Numbered from the stretch's first letter, positions 34,451-43,409 are shown. The stretch: DNA of 64,000 bases from Collinsella sp. (GCA_019414445.1 DXMA01000002.1:1-64000); one strand, 5' to 3'. The notes: generated by a model not told the origin, from the sequence alone. Program-made: numbers and translations.

Positions 34451-36667
34451 ATGGAACAATTCCCGCGATCGAGCTCGCGCAGCTCACGCCACGCGAGCGA
34501 TCAACGAGCGCCGCACGAACGTTCGCGCGCTAACCGACAAGCCACCGAGCCGCGCCGCGCCGCAGGCTCTCATCGCGTGCCCGCCAACAAGGGTGACCGC
34601 ACCAACAGCACCGCAAAAGAACAGGCGCCCACGCGCCCCAAATCTCGCTATATCCCCGCCCTCGACGGCTTGCGCACGCTTGCCGTCGTCGCAGTGGTGC
34701 TCTATCACCTCAACCTCACGTGGGCTCAGGGCGGCCTGCTCGGCGTCACGATCTTCTTTGTGCTTTCGGGCTATCTGATCACGCGCCTGCTGCTCAACGA
34801 AGTCGCTAAGACCGGCCGCATCGACCTTAAGAGCTTCTGGATTCGCCGCATCCGTCGCCTGGTCCCCGCCGTGGTAACGGTAGTGTTCGTGACCTGCGCG
34901 CTGTGCACCATCTTTAACCACGTGATGCTCACCAAGATGCGCCCCGACATCCTGCCGTCGCTGTTGTTCTTCAACAACTGGTGGCAGATTGCCCAAAACG
35001 TCTCGTACTTCAATGCTCTGGGCGACCCCTCGCCGCTCACGCACTTTTGGTCGCTTGCCATCGAGGAACAGTTCTACCTGATTTGGCCGCCACTGCTGTT
35101 TGCCATGGTATCCATGCATGTGAGCAAGCCCAACACGCGCCGCGTGGTTCTGGGCCTTGCCGCGGTATCTGCCCTCGCCATGATGGTGCTTTACAACCCT
35201 GCCGCCGACCCCAGCCGCGTGTACTACGGCACCGACACCCGCGTGTTCTCGCTGCTGCTGGGTGCCTGGATGGCCTTTATCCCCGATCGCGACCTGGCGC
35301 CGGTGCGTCTCGCTCATCGTTTGGGGCTCAATCGCCTGGCTGGCGCCGCCAAGCACGGCAAGAAAGCCGAGGACAAGCCTGACAAGAAGGCCGACGAATC
35401 AGCCGATACCGCCCTGGCACAGCCGAGCGCCCTCGTGCGCTTTTGGTCCTCGCCCGCATCCATCGATGTCTTGGGCGTCGTGGGTCTGGTTGGCCTTGCC
35501 GCCATGGTCGCACTCACCAACGGCTACACCGCGTTCCAGTATCGCGGCGGCACGCTGTTATGCTCCATCCTCACGCTCATGGTCATCGCAGCCTGCGTGC
35601 AGCCCCAGGGAATGGTTGCCCGCGCGCTGTCCGCCGAGCCGCTCGTGTGGGTTGGCAAGCGCTCGTACAGCATCTACCTGTGGCACTATCCACTGCTGCT
35701 GCTCATGAACCCGGTCGCCAACATCAGCGATACGCCCTGGTGGCAGTACATCTTGCAGGTACTTGTGGTGGTCGCCGTAGCCGAGTGCTCCTATCGCTTT
35801 ATCGAGACGCCGTTTAGGAAGGGCGCCTTTGGACGCACCGTTTCCGAGCTCCGCGAAGGCACCACCACGCCCGCAAACTGGGTGCGCGCGCATATTCCCG
35901 TGTGCGCCGTTTGCGGCGTCGTGCTTGTCGTGGCGCTGGGTGGTCTGGTCTTTGTGCCCGACACATCCGCGCTGAGCGGCGAGGGCGCCGAAATCCTAAA
36001 CAAGGAAGCCAAAAATGCAAAACCCCAGGACCAGCAGGCGGCCGATGACACCGACAAGGACAACGACGGCTTCCCCGACGGATCCTACGACCTGCTCATG
36101 ATTGGCGACTCCGTGTCGCTGCGCGCCGTCGATTCCTTTGACGGCGTGTTCCCCCACAGTCACATCGATGCCGAAAAGGGCCGCCAGTTCGATGCGGGCC
36201 GCACAACATTTGAGGGTTATATCCAGCAGAACCTCGCCGGCAAGATCGTAGTCTTTGCGCTGGGCACCAACGGCCTAGTGACCGATGCCCAGATTGACGC
36301 CATCATGGCCGATGCCGGCAATCAGCGCACCGTCGTATTTGTAAACACGCGCAGCCCGCAGCCATGGGTCGGCGCCACCAATCAGGCCATCGCCAACGCC
36401 GCCACGCGCTATAAAAACGTGCGCGTTATCGACTGGTACGGATATAGCGCCAACCGCAACGATCTGTTCGACGGCGACGGCACACACCTTTCGAACGCGG
36501 GCGTGGCCGAGTACCTTAAGCTCATCCACGATGCCGTCAAGAAGGACCTGCCCGTGCATCCCGAGGACCACGTTAACGATCCGCAGCCGGCGGCCGTCAA
36601 GTCCGCCGCCGACGCACTCGTCAACGCGCTCGCCTACAAACCGCACAAGCTAGGCACCGACAAGTAA
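34451..36667 (+). CDS. OatA-type acyltransferase with extracellular SGNH domain
   Basis: The 738-residue protein has a basic disordered N-terminus (1-65), an acyltransferase-3 membrane domain with about ten helices (66-460; IPALDGLRTLAVVAVVLYHL, FFVLSGYLITRLLL, HFWSLAIEEQFYLIWP) interrupted by a charged KKAEDKPDKKADESAD loop, one more helix, and an SGNH hydrolase-like domain (about 545-715). The latter has Ser in MIGDSVSLR and the Asp/His pair in DGDGTHLSNAG. This is the layout of peptidoglycan O-acetyltransferase OatA. The ribosome site (GGATGAAG) is weak. It is probably monocistronic. Confidence 0.88.
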   Translation: MEQFPRSSSRSSRHASDQRAPHERSRANRQATEPRRAAGSHRVPANKGDRTNSTAKEQAPTRPKSRYIPALDGLRTLAVVAVVLYHLNLTWAQGGLLGVTIFFVLSGYLITRLLLNEVAKTGRIDLKSFWIRRIRRLVPAVVTVVFVTCALCTIFNHVMLTKMRPDILPSLLFFNNWWQIAQNVSYFNALGDPSPLTHFWSLAIEEQFYLIWPPLLFAMVSMHVSKPNTRRVVLGLAAVSALAMMVLYNPAADPSRVYYGTDTRVFSLLLGAWMAFIPDRDLAPVRLAHRLGLNRLAGAAKHGKKAEDKPDKKADESADTALAQPSALVRFWSSPASIDVLGVVGLVGLAAMVALTNGYTAFQYRGGTLLCSILTLMVIAACVQPQGMVARALSAEPLVWVGKRSYSIYLWHYPLLLLMNPVANISDTPWWQYILQVLVVVAVAECSYRFIETPFRKGAFGRTVSELREGTTTPANWVRAHIPVCAVCGVVLVVALGGLVFVPDTSALSGEGAEILNKEAKNAKPQDQQAADDTDKDNDGFPDGSYDLLMIGDSVSLRAVDSFDGVFPHSHIDAEKGRQFDAGRTTFEGYIQQNLAGKIVVFALGTNGLVTDAQIDAIMADAGNQRTVVFVNTRSPQPWVGATNQAIANAATRYKNVRVIDWYGYSANRNDLFDGDGTHLSNAGVAEYLKLIHDAVKKDLPVHPEDHVNDPQPAAVKSAADALVNALAYKPHKLGTDK

Positions 36668-36690
36668 CACACTGTCAAATCAGCTTGCAC

Positions 36691-36728
36691 CCGGAGGGGC
36701 CGTCGGCCACAACCGACGCCCCCTCCGG
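36691..36728 (+). terminator. GC-rich hairpin after the acyltransferase gene
   Basis: CCGGAGGGGCCGTCGG pairs with CCGACGCCCCCTCCGG (one mismatch) around a 6-base loop. There is no T run; GGGACGTTCC REP-like sequence follows directly. Confidence 0.6.
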
Positions 36729-36902
36729 CAGTTAGGGACGTTCCTTATGTGCCGACACTTAGGGACACTCCTGACGCGGCCGATAAATGCCCTCCCGCGG
36801 CCGAATTCTGAGTTCCTCGCCACCCCGAGTGTCGTCTGCAAGCCCCGCACCCGCAGCAAACGCCCCCAGATTGCTCTTTTCGAGCCGGCCCCAAGGGGCC
36901 GC

Positions 36903-37129
36903 GGGCAAAAAATTCCAAATATGAGTACTGATACCATTTTAGTAACAGGCAAAATTGCCCAAAATGGCGTTCTTTCGGTCGCCATACCCCTTTGGACCGA
37001 ACAGAATGATCGGTTTAAAGCCTGGCTGTATCGATATTAATGAGCAGATACTTTAGTTATGTTCATTATCTTCTTTGTCTTAATTGCCACTGGATTAGCA
37101 ACAGTACTCATATTTGGCATTTTTTGCCC
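36903..37129. mobile_element. MITE-like AT-rich element with 28-bp terminal inverted repeats
   Basis: GGGCAAAAAATTCCAAATAT (first 20 of 28 bases, 36903-36930) is mirrored at 37102-37129 with one mismatch. The 171-bp interior is markedly AT-rich for this genome and holds no convincing gene. It lies in the 546-bp gap between two convergent genes. No clear target duplication is visible. The rest of that gap contains a hairpin, REP-like GGGACGTTCC sequence and a terminator. Confidence 0.6.
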
Positions 37130-37161
37130 ACACATATATAACCAACCCCCTACATCAGGCA

Positions 37162-37192
37162 AAAAACAGGCCGCAGCCCATGGCCACGGCCC
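37162..37192 (-). terminator. Terminator of the NRAMP-related/MgtE-like operon
   Basis: On the minus strand GGCCGTGGCC and GGCTGCGGCC pair (two G-T pairs) around ATG and are followed by TGTTTTTTG. Confidence 0.8.
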
Positions 37193-37213
37193 GCTCGAAA
37201 CCCAAAAGAGACG

Positions 37214-38476
37214 CTATGCGCTGTAGCCCATCGCCTGCAGCACAAACATGACGACCGTCAGCACCGTAATCACACCGATAGTCGCCCAGGTGAGCACATT
37301 CCACACGCGGCCGTTGCGGTTGGCGCCCATAATGTGTCGATCGGCGGCAATAAGCACCTGGAACACCAGGACCACAGGCAAAAGCACGCCGTTGATGACC
37401 TGCGAGGTCATCATAATCTGGAACAGGTCGACGCCGGGCATGAGCACCAGCACGGCAGAGATGCCGATGATGGCCGTAATGATGCCGCGATAGACCGGGG
37501 CCTCGTCCCAGCTGCGATCGGCACCGCGCTCCCAGCCAAATGCCTCGCAGATGGCGCTGGACGTAACGCCTGGCAGCACACAGGCGGCCAAGAAGCTCGC
37601 CGCGACCAGCCCCGAGGCAAACAGCACCGTGGACCACTGGCCCGCGATGGGCTCCAATGCGCGGGCGGCGTCGGCAGCATCGCTGATCTGAATGCCCGCG
37701 GGGAACAGTACCGTACCGGTCGTTATGATAATAAAGCCGGCAATGACATCGGCGGCGATCGAGCCGCTCACGGTATCAATGCGCTGCAGCACGATATCGT
37801 CCTCGCCCGCATTCTTATCGACCACGTTGTTCTGCGCCAAGAAGATCATCCACGGCGCGATGGTGGTACCGATCGTTGCGACCACAAGCGACACGTAGCT
37901 GGGGTCATTTTGGATGTTGGGCACAACCAAGTCGACCGCCACCTCGCCCCAGCTGGGACCAGCCATAAATGCAGCGACAATGTAGGTCACAAACACACAG
38001 CTCACCAGCAGCAGAATCTTCTCGATGCGCTGGAAGCTGCCCGACATGGTAAGCATCCAAACCAGCAGCGCCACGAGCGGCACCGAGATGCTCGCCGGCA
38101 CACCAAAGAGGGCAAGGCCGCTCGCGATACCCGCAAACTCCGAGATGGTAACGGCCGTGTTGGCGATCAGCAGCGCTGCCATGGCCAGCACGCTCCTGCG
38201 CACGCCAAAGCGCTCGCGGATGAGCGAGGCCAAGCCCTTGCCTGTGACGCAGCCACAACGCGCCGCAGTCTCCTGCGTCACGATAAGCAGCACGGTCATG
38301 ACGGGAAGCATCCACAGCATCTTGTAGCCATAGCTGGCACCGGCGCTGGAATACGTGGCGATGCCACCGGCGTCATTGCCCGAAAGCGCCGCCAGAAGGC
38401 CAGGGCCCATGGCGCCAAAGATGGCCGCGATGGTCAGCTTTTGCTTGGCGCTCGCCTTTTGCTTCGTGTTTTGCAC
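37214..38476 (-). CDS. NRAMP-related metal transporter, probably Mg2+ (NRMT-like)
   Basis: The 420-residue membrane protein has the 11-helix NRAMP/SLC11 pattern. Helix 1 reads GNDAGGIATY where classical NRAMPs have MDPGNFATD; helix 6 reads TIAPWMIF where they have VMPHNLY. The transition-metal-coordinating Met and the Asn are thus lost while the Asp is kept, as described for NRAMP-related magnesium transporters such as that of Eggerthella lenta. The GTG at 38476 (after GGGGTAGGTGATCGC) starts 8 bp downstream of the MgtE-like gene; a start at 38539 would overlap that gene by 55 bp. The metal specificity is inference. Confidence 0.8.
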   Translation of the reverse strand: MQNTKQKASAKQKLTIAAIFGAMGPGLLAALSGNDAGGIATYSSAGASYGYKMLWMLPVMTVLLIVTQETAARCGCVTGKGLASLIRERFGVRRSVLAMAALLIANTAVTISEFAGIASGLALFGVPASISVPLVALLVWMLTMSGSFQRIEKILLLVSCVFVTYIVAAFMAGPSWGEVAVDLVVPNIQNDPSYVSLVVATIGTTIAPWMIFLAQNNVVDKNAGEDDIVLQRIDTVSGSIAADVIAGFIIITTGTVLFPAGIQISDAADAARALEPIAGQWSTVLFASGLVAASFLAACVLPGVTSSAICEAFGWERGADRSWDEAPVYRGIITAIIGISAVLVLMPGVDLFQIMMTSQVINGVLLPVVLVFQVLIAADRHIMGANRNGRVWNVLTWATIGVITVLTVVMFVLQAMGYSA

Positions 38477-38484
38477 GCGATCAC

Positions 38485-40329
38485 CTACCCCATGACCGAC
38501 ATGGTGAGCAGCACTGCGGCGATGCAGTACGCCACGCATGAGATCATGACGGCAATGACGTTCATGGCGGTACCCGACGTATTGAGGTCATGCTCGTCAC
38601 GCCAGAACAGCACCATCAGGTAAATCACGGCGCTCATGTTGCCAATCAGACAAACGATGGCCGCAATGTTAAAGCAGCCGGTAAAGAGCTGCTCTTCAAA
38701 CATGGGCGCGTCGAGGAATGCGGCGGTGCGCACCAGCTGGGCGCACAGGTAGGTCACGAGCGACAGGATCAGGCCCATGCCCGTGCTCTGGAAGAAAAAT
38801 CCCAGATACGGCTTGGGCTCATCGTCATGGCCGTCGTACTCCAGGAAGTAATTCTTGACGAACGACACCATACGCGAGGCAGCCAGCAACACGAGCGGCA
38901 TGGCGCACATGGGAAACACCACCAGATGCGCAGAGCCCAGCGCTGTCCCCAGCACTGTTGCCATGATGCACGAGGCAATACCCCACACGACAACCCAGTA
39001 CTGGCGATGCACAAACCAGCTGAGCACATTCGTCGAGTCGTCGGACGCGCTATCGCCCGAGCCGACACCTGCGATCTGCAGGTCCTCCTGGTGCTCCTCG
39101 GCGATAACGTCCATGGCGTCGTCAAAGGTCACGATACCCAAGATGTGACGGTTCTCGTCGCAAACGGGGATGGCAACCAGGTCGTACTTGGTCATCTCGT
39201 CCGTTACATCTTCCTGGTCATCGTCGGGCGACACATAAACCAGGTCGCGATAGGCCAGCTGACCCAGCGTGGCGTCGCGGTCGGCGACGATCAGCGTGCG
39301 CAGCGAAAGCACGCCGGTGAGCATGCCGCTCGGGTCCTCGGTATAGACGTAGTAGACGCTCTCGAAGTCCTCGTCGAGCTTGCGGATCGCCTCGATGGCG
39401 TCACCGACCGTCGCCGTGGCAGGCAGGGAGACAAACTCCGAGGTCATGATGCGACCGGCAGTGTTGTCCTCATAGCCCAGCAGGTTACGAATCGCCTTCT
39501 CCTCCTGGACGCCCATCAGGCGCAAAAGCTTCTCAGCCTTCTCGTAATCGAGCTCGTCGATCAGGTCGGCGGCGTCGTCCGGATCCATCATGGCCAGCAT
39601 CGACGATGCGTCCGTATCGGACAGGCCCTCAAGCATCTCGGTCATAAGCTCGTCGTCATCGAACTCCGAGATGGCCTCGGCGGCCTGGGCGGTGTCGAGC
39701 TGCGCGAACACCTGCGCACGCAGGCGCGGGTCGAGCTGCTCGATAATGTCGGCAATGTCGGCAGGGTGCAGCTCGCCAAGCGTCTTGTGCGACACCGAAA
39801 GCTGGATGTTTTTAGTCGAACGGTCGAGCAGGTCCATGTAGGACCAGGCGATGATGTCCTCGCCGAGCGGTTTGCCCAGGTGCTTCATAAAGCTCTCGAC
39901 GACATGCTCGAGTGCGGGGCTGATCGCGCGCAGCAGACCGCGGGCGCCAACTTCGGCACCCAGCAGGCGCAGCTGATTTTCGCCCGACATGGAAAACTTG
40001 ATGTCGTTTACGCGCACGACCTTCATACCCTGCGTGTCGACAATCTGTTTGTTGAGCACGTCGCGGGCGAGCAAGAGTTCGGTCGGTTGCAGGTACGAAA
40101 AACGGATTTCGGTGGCCGGCGACTTAAGGTGTACGCCCGTCTCGTCGATACGGTCGACCCATTTGCGCCAGCTGATCATAAACGGCGTCTTGCCGGGCCC
40201 GCGGAACGCGAGCGACGTCACGTGCGGAAAAACTTCGCCGGTAGCAATGCCAAAATCGTTCACAACGCCGAGCTTTTCGCCATCGACGTCCAAGACCGGC
40301 AGTTTGAGCATCTCACTCAGATAATTCAC
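38485..40329 (-). CDS. MgtE_N/CBS-domain membrane protein with PRC-barrel start
   Basis: The 614-residue protein has two PRC-barrel-like segments (about 5-75 and 90-165), an MgtE N-terminal superhelix (about 180-310; HPADIADIIEQL, DPDDAADLIDEL), a CBS pair (about 310-440) and five C-terminal helices. The cytosolic part is that of a Mg2+-sensing MgtE, but the membrane part lacks the PMLxxxGGNAGxQ signature of the MgtE pore. GGGGAGCACCA precedes its GTG. Co-transcription with the NRAMP-related transporter suggests a Mg2+-responsive partner or regulator. This is inference. Confidence 0.75.
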   Translation of the reverse strand: MNYLSEMLKLPVLDVDGEKLGVVNDFGIATGEVFPHVTSLAFRGPGKTPFMISWRKWVDRIDETGVHLKSPATEIRFSYLQPTELLLARDVLNKQIVDTQGMKVVRVNDIKFSMSGENQLRLLGAEVGARGLLRAISPALEHVVESFMKHLGKPLGEDIIAWSYMDLLDRSTKNIQLSVSHKTLGELHPADIADIIEQLDPRLRAQVFAQLDTAQAAEAISEFDDDELMTEMLEGLSDTDASSMLAMMDPDDAADLIDELDYEKAEKLLRLMGVQEEKAIRNLLGYEDNTAGRIMTSEFVSLPATATVGDAIEAIRKLDEDFESVYYVYTEDPSGMLTGVLSLRTLIVADRDATLGQLAYRDLVYVSPDDDQEDVTDEMTKYDLVAIPVCDENRHILGIVTFDDAMDVIAEEHQEDLQIAGVGSGDSASDDSTNVLSWFVHRQYWVVVWGIASCIMATVLGTALGSAHLVVFPMCAMPLVLLAASRMVSFVKNYFLEYDGHDDEPKPYLGFFFQSTGMGLILSLVTYLCAQLVRTAAFLDAPMFEEQLFTGCFNIAAIVCLIGNMSAVIYLMVLFWRDEHDLNTSGTAMNVIAVMISCVAYCIAAVLLTMSVMG

Positions 40330-40548
40330 TGGTGCTCCCCATCATTATCCCTTCGGACTGCGGCCATGCCGGCGCGCCATCCGTGGACTATTAGATATGT
40401 ATACGCATGCGCGGGCGGCACGCCGCTCGGCGCTCACACCCCGTACATGCGCAAGAAGCACCTGCATGGGGTCATCGACTGTATGGTCGAGGTTTGGATT
40501 TCACCTGCAACCTTTCTCTTGACCCTTGTTATCCGCAGTAACTATAGC
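40330..40548 (-). promoter_or_regulatory. Long 5' leader of the MgtE-like/NRAMP-related operon
   Basis: About 215 bases separate the GTG start from a candidate promoter (TTGACG at 40567-40572 and GCTATA/TATAGT near 40541-40548 on the minus strand). The leader has GC-rich pairable stretches (GAGCGCCGAGCGGCGTGCCGC region) and no gene. A metal-sensing RNA would fit a Mg2+ operon, but I cannot match it with confidence to the M-box or yybP-ykoY consensus. Confidence 0.35.
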
Positions 40549-40623
40549 ATCAGCATCGCGCCGTGGCGTCAAATTTATGCTCCAAACATCGCAGGCATAT
40601 CAAACGCTGACGCATCCGTGACA

Positions 40624-40652
40624 TAGTCATTGGGGACGTTCTTACATGACTA
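40624..40652 (-). repeat. REP-like unit supplying the stop codon of the deacetylase gene
   Basis: TAGTCATTGGGGACGTTCTT and the closing ATGACTA form a 29-bp palindrome-ended unit of the family described at 344-423. Its terminal CTA is the TAG stop (minus strand) of the preceding gene. Confidence 0.75.
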
Positions 40653-42056
40653 GTCTGTGGTGTCGTCATCTTCGGCGAGCTGGGGGAACACGGCGTTTTT
40701 GGGCATGGCGGCCTTCGTCAGCGAGGTGAGCTTTTTGCTCAGCGATGTATCCGTCTTGACCAGATCGCTCAATGTCACGATTTTGTAGCCGTCGGCAATA
40801 AGCCCGTCGATAATCTGCGGCAGCGCCTCGAGCGTCTGCTCGGCACATTCATCGTTATCGGTCAGCAGCACAATGTTGCCCGGCGTCACCGAATCGAGCA
40901 CCGTCGAGACCTGCTCGTCGGCACCGTTGAGCAGCCAGTCGCCCGAATCGATATTCCACGAGACCACGGCAGACACCAGGTCCATCGCATCAATCCAGTT
41001 TTGCTCGTCAAAGGCTGCGTAAGGAGCACGCAAAAGCATCGTCTTCACGCCGGTCGCGGACTTGATCGCCTCGGTGCCCTTCGAAACCTGCTCGCGCACC
41101 GCATCGCGGTCCTGGCCCTTGAGCGATTCGTCGTTGTAACTGTTGGAGCCGACCTCGCAGCCGGCATCGACAATCGCCTTGGCCGTGGCGGGCGAGGCCT
41201 CGGCCGCATCACCCGACAGGAAGAACGTCGCGGTGACGCCCTTTTCCTTGAGCACCTGCAAGATCTGCTTGGTCGCGCCGCTCGGGCCCTCATCAAACGT
41301 CAGCGCAACGTACTTTTCGTTGCCCTTGGGTGCCACGCTCGCGCACTCGACCACGCAATCGGTGGCGGGCACGACCTCGCCGCGGTCCTGCGTCTTGCCC
41401 GATTGCTCGCCGACCCACACCTCGGAGCGGCCCTGGATACCCCACGTCTTGACGTACTCGATGGCACCCGTGCCCTCGACCTTGAGCTTGGGCTCGATAA
41501 CCGTCGCCTGGACCTCGTGCTTCTCATACGTGTCACGGCCGTCCTTGACCGTCACCTTCTCGCCACCCGTAAGCTCGCGGCTTTTCCACTTGCCCTGTTT
41601 TATGCGCTTGCCGTCCACCTTTACCGACAGCTTTTCGCCGCCATGGCGGGTCAGCACGCTGTCGTCAACGGCCAGCAGATCACCAGCGTCGTAGGTATCG
41701 GTCAGCTCCTGGTCGTCGATGAGATTTTGCAGCGTAGAGCCGACGCGCACTGCAGTCTCCTGGCCGTTGAGGACGACATCCACGCTGCGGTTGACGTAGC
41801 CCACAACGGCGGCGACAAACAGCACGAGCGCGCAGCCCACGGCGATGAGCGCATAGGGCAGGCGAGACGGACGACGGGGCGTGCGGCCGTTGCCGATGCG
41901 AGCGCTGCGGTCGCTAAAGCCGCGGCTATGGTTGAGATACATCGCGCCGGGCTTACGGTGACGCTTGCGCTGACCGCTGGGCAGCTGCCCCAGGTCGCGG
42001 CGCGCCGTTGGACGCGCACCCGAGCGCCCGTTTAAGTTAGATCCGTTTTGGCGCAT
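40650..42056 (-). CDS. Membrane-anchored polysaccharide-deacetylase-like protein, active site degenerate
   Basis: The 468-residue protein has a basic cytosolic start, one membrane helix (about 66-87), an extracellular beta-rich region with G5/DUF348-like repeats (about 90-195) and a NodB-type domain (about 245-450). Motif 1 is TFDEGP (253-258) in place of TFDDGP. Motif 2, normally the zinc pair in NHTYSH, is SNSYND (304-309), so both His ligands are replaced. Motif 3 RAPYA is present. The domain is therefore probably inactive or uses altered chemistry. GGGGGAGGGCAC precedes ATG. A cell-wall binding role is plausible. Confidence 0.82.
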   Translation of the reverse strand: MRQNGSNLNGRSGARPTARRDLGQLPSGQRKRHRKPGAMYLNHSRGFSDRSARIGNGRTPRRPSRLPYALIAVGCALVLFVAAVVGYVNRSVDVVLNGQETAVRVGSTLQNLIDDQELTDTYDAGDLLAVDDSVLTRHGGEKLSVKVDGKRIKQGKWKSRELTGGEKVTVKDGRDTYEKHEVQATVIEPKLKVEGTGAIEYVKTWGIQGRSEVWVGEQSGKTQDRGEVVPATDCVVECASVAPKGNEKYVALTFDEGPSGATKQILQVLKEKGVTATFFLSGDAAEASPATAKAIVDAGCEVGSNSYNDESLKGQDRDAVREQVSKGTEAIKSATGVKTMLLRAPYAAFDEQNWIDAMDLVSAVVSWNIDSGDWLLNGADEQVSTVLDSVTPGNIVLLTDNDECAEQTLEALPQIIDGLIADGYKIVTLSDLVKTDTSLSKKLTSLTKAAMPKNAVFPQLAEDDDTTD

Positions 42057-42077
42057 GTGCCCTCCCCCATAAACGCA

Positions 42078-42107
42078 GCAAGCCGGAGCAACAGGTCTCC
42101 GGCTTGC
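42078..42107 (-). terminator. Hairpin between the PRC-barrel gene and the deacetylase-like gene
   Basis: A perfect 11-bp stem (GCAAGCCGGAG with its complement) and 8-base loop are followed on the minus strand by TGCGTTTATG. It may terminate or attenuate the upstream transcript. Confidence 0.65.
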
Positions 42108-42128
42108 CTCCCATCAATTGGTACGTCG

Positions 42129-42884
42129 CTATTTGCTGGCTTTCGACGAGCCCCCGCTCGCCTTTTGGTATTCGTCCTTAAAGGCCTTGAACATACCGCG
42201 CGTCTTGCCGAGCTGCTTGCCCAGCGCGCGACTGCCCTTGTCCACGGCGACCGAACCCTTGTCATCGAGCACCTTGGCGCCCTTCTTGACCTTATCGCCC
42301 ACCATGACGCTTGCCTCGGCAGCCTTTGCGGCGGCGCCGCCCGAATACCCGAGCGACTTGACCTCGTCCGAAACGATCATCGCGCCGTCCGCATAGCCGC
42401 GCAGCATCGTCGGCGGCATCTGCGTGTCGCCCACCAGCACACTCGAGGCAGTGCCGGCGGTCACGTAGAACGTCTGCACGATGCCCGAACGCGGCTTGAA
42501 CTCCACATCCGAGCAATAGCCCACGACATCGCCCGACTCCGTGCGCACGTCCATGCCAACCCAGATAATGCAATCGTCCAGGTTGATGTCGAGGCGCTTG
42601 GCCGCAGCGGCATCGTAGGTGCCCTTGACGTCGTCAACCGCGATGGCGCCCTCGTAGACGCCAATGGCATCGAGCGCCACAAATCGGTCGGGGCGCTCGA
42701 TCATGCCCGCGATATCGGACTGGCGCACCATAAAGCCCACCACGCGCGTACCGCCCGGGGTAAAGACCGGAAAGTGAATCTTGCCGAGCTTTTTAGGGCT
42801 GCGCGGCGTGCCGTCTTTTTTGGTGCGCTTATCCTCGGTAGGCTTGCGATAGATCTTGGCGCCGACAAAATCCCCGGCGCGCAT
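42129..42884 (-). CDS. PRC-barrel domain protein
   Basis: The 251-residue soluble protein has two PRC-barrel-like halves (about 1-95 with GKIHFPVFTPGGTRVVGF and 100-165 with SGDVVGYCSDVEF), then a Lys/Ala-rich helical tail. Its ATG overlaps the TAA of the YtxH gene (TAATG). PRC barrels are small adaptor domains found in RNA-processing, photosynthetic and envelope proteins; the role here is unknown. The MgtE-like protein at 38.5 kb also begins with PRC-type segments. Confidence 0.75.
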   Translation of the reverse strand: MRAGDFVGAKIYRKPTEDKRTKKDGTPRSPKKLGKIHFPVFTPGGTRVVGFMVRQSDIAGMIERPDRFVALDAIGVYEGAIAVDDVKGTYDAAAAKRLDINLDDCIIWVGMDVRTESGDVVGYCSDVEFKPRSGIVQTFYVTAGTASSVLVGDTQMPPTMLRGYADGAMIVSDEVKSLGYSGGAAAKAAEASVMVGDKVKKGAKVLDDKGSVAVDKGSRALGKQLGKTRGMFKAFKDEYQKASGGSSKASK

Positions 42885-43273
42885 TATGCCTCTGTCGAAG
42901 GCTCCGCGGCCTCGGCGTCGGCCTCGACGGCGTTCTCGACCACGACGTCGGCGGCAGGCGTCACGTTGCCGCCCGAAATGGCGTCGTTGAGCTGCTCGCG
43001 CAGCTGGTCCATGCGCTCGCGGGCCAGGTCGACCTTGGCGCGCAGGTCGTCGGTCTTGGCGTCGACCATCGGGCCAAAGTCATTCACCGCAGCACGGGCC
43101 TCCTCGGCGCCGTGCTCGTAGGTGTCGCGCATATTGTCCCAGGCGTCGTTGGCGATATCGGCAGCCATGGCGCGGGTCTCGGCGCCCGAGCGCGGGGCCA
43201 GAGCAACGCCGATAATAGCGCCGGCAGCGGCACCAAAAAGTGCGCCGGAGACAAAGCTGAAAGTCTTACCCAT
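42884..43273 (-). CDS. YtxH domain protein
   Basis: The 129-residue protein has an N-terminal glycine-zipper-like membrane segment (FVSGALFGAAAGAIIGVALAP, about 6-26) and an amphipathic helical body, as in YtxH/gas-vesicle-like stress proteins. GGAGAGGAATGATC best positions the ATG at 43273; two upstream ATG codons are poorer. It is coupled to the PRC-barrel gene. It is likely a membrane-associated stress or structural protein; the function is unknown. Confidence 0.82.
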   Translation of the reverse strand: MGKTFSFVSGALFGAAAGAIIGVALAPRSGAETRAMAADIANDAWDNMRDTYEHGAEEARAAVNDFGPMVDAKTDDLRAKVDLARERMDQLREQLNDAISGGNVTPAADVVVENAVEADAEAAEPSTEA

Positions 43274-43409
43274 GATCATTCCTCTCCTGCGGGCACGTCG
43301 GTGCCCACCGTTTGAATGCTGTCCATTATACCCGCAGCGCATCACTTGCCGCTCCGCTCATCTGCGTACGGCAAAAGCGCAGGTACGTGATGGTGATAAA
43401 CGAGTAGGC

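Noticed and set aside
36747..37040. 97-codon plus-strand frame in the 36.7-37.2 kb gap
   Set aside because: It crosses the left terminal repeat of the AT-rich element, has no ribosome site and no recognisable domain.
36903..37129. Invertible promoter (phase-variation switch)
   Set aside because: The element lies between the 3' ends of two convergent genes, so inversion would not redirect a promoter onto either; no recombinase gene is adjacent. Kept as MITE-like.
37214..38539. ATG/TTG-type start at 38539 for the NRAMP-related gene
   Set aside because: It would overlap the upstream gene by 55 bp and add a non-conserved basic stretch; the GTG at 38476 has the ribosome site and normal spacing.
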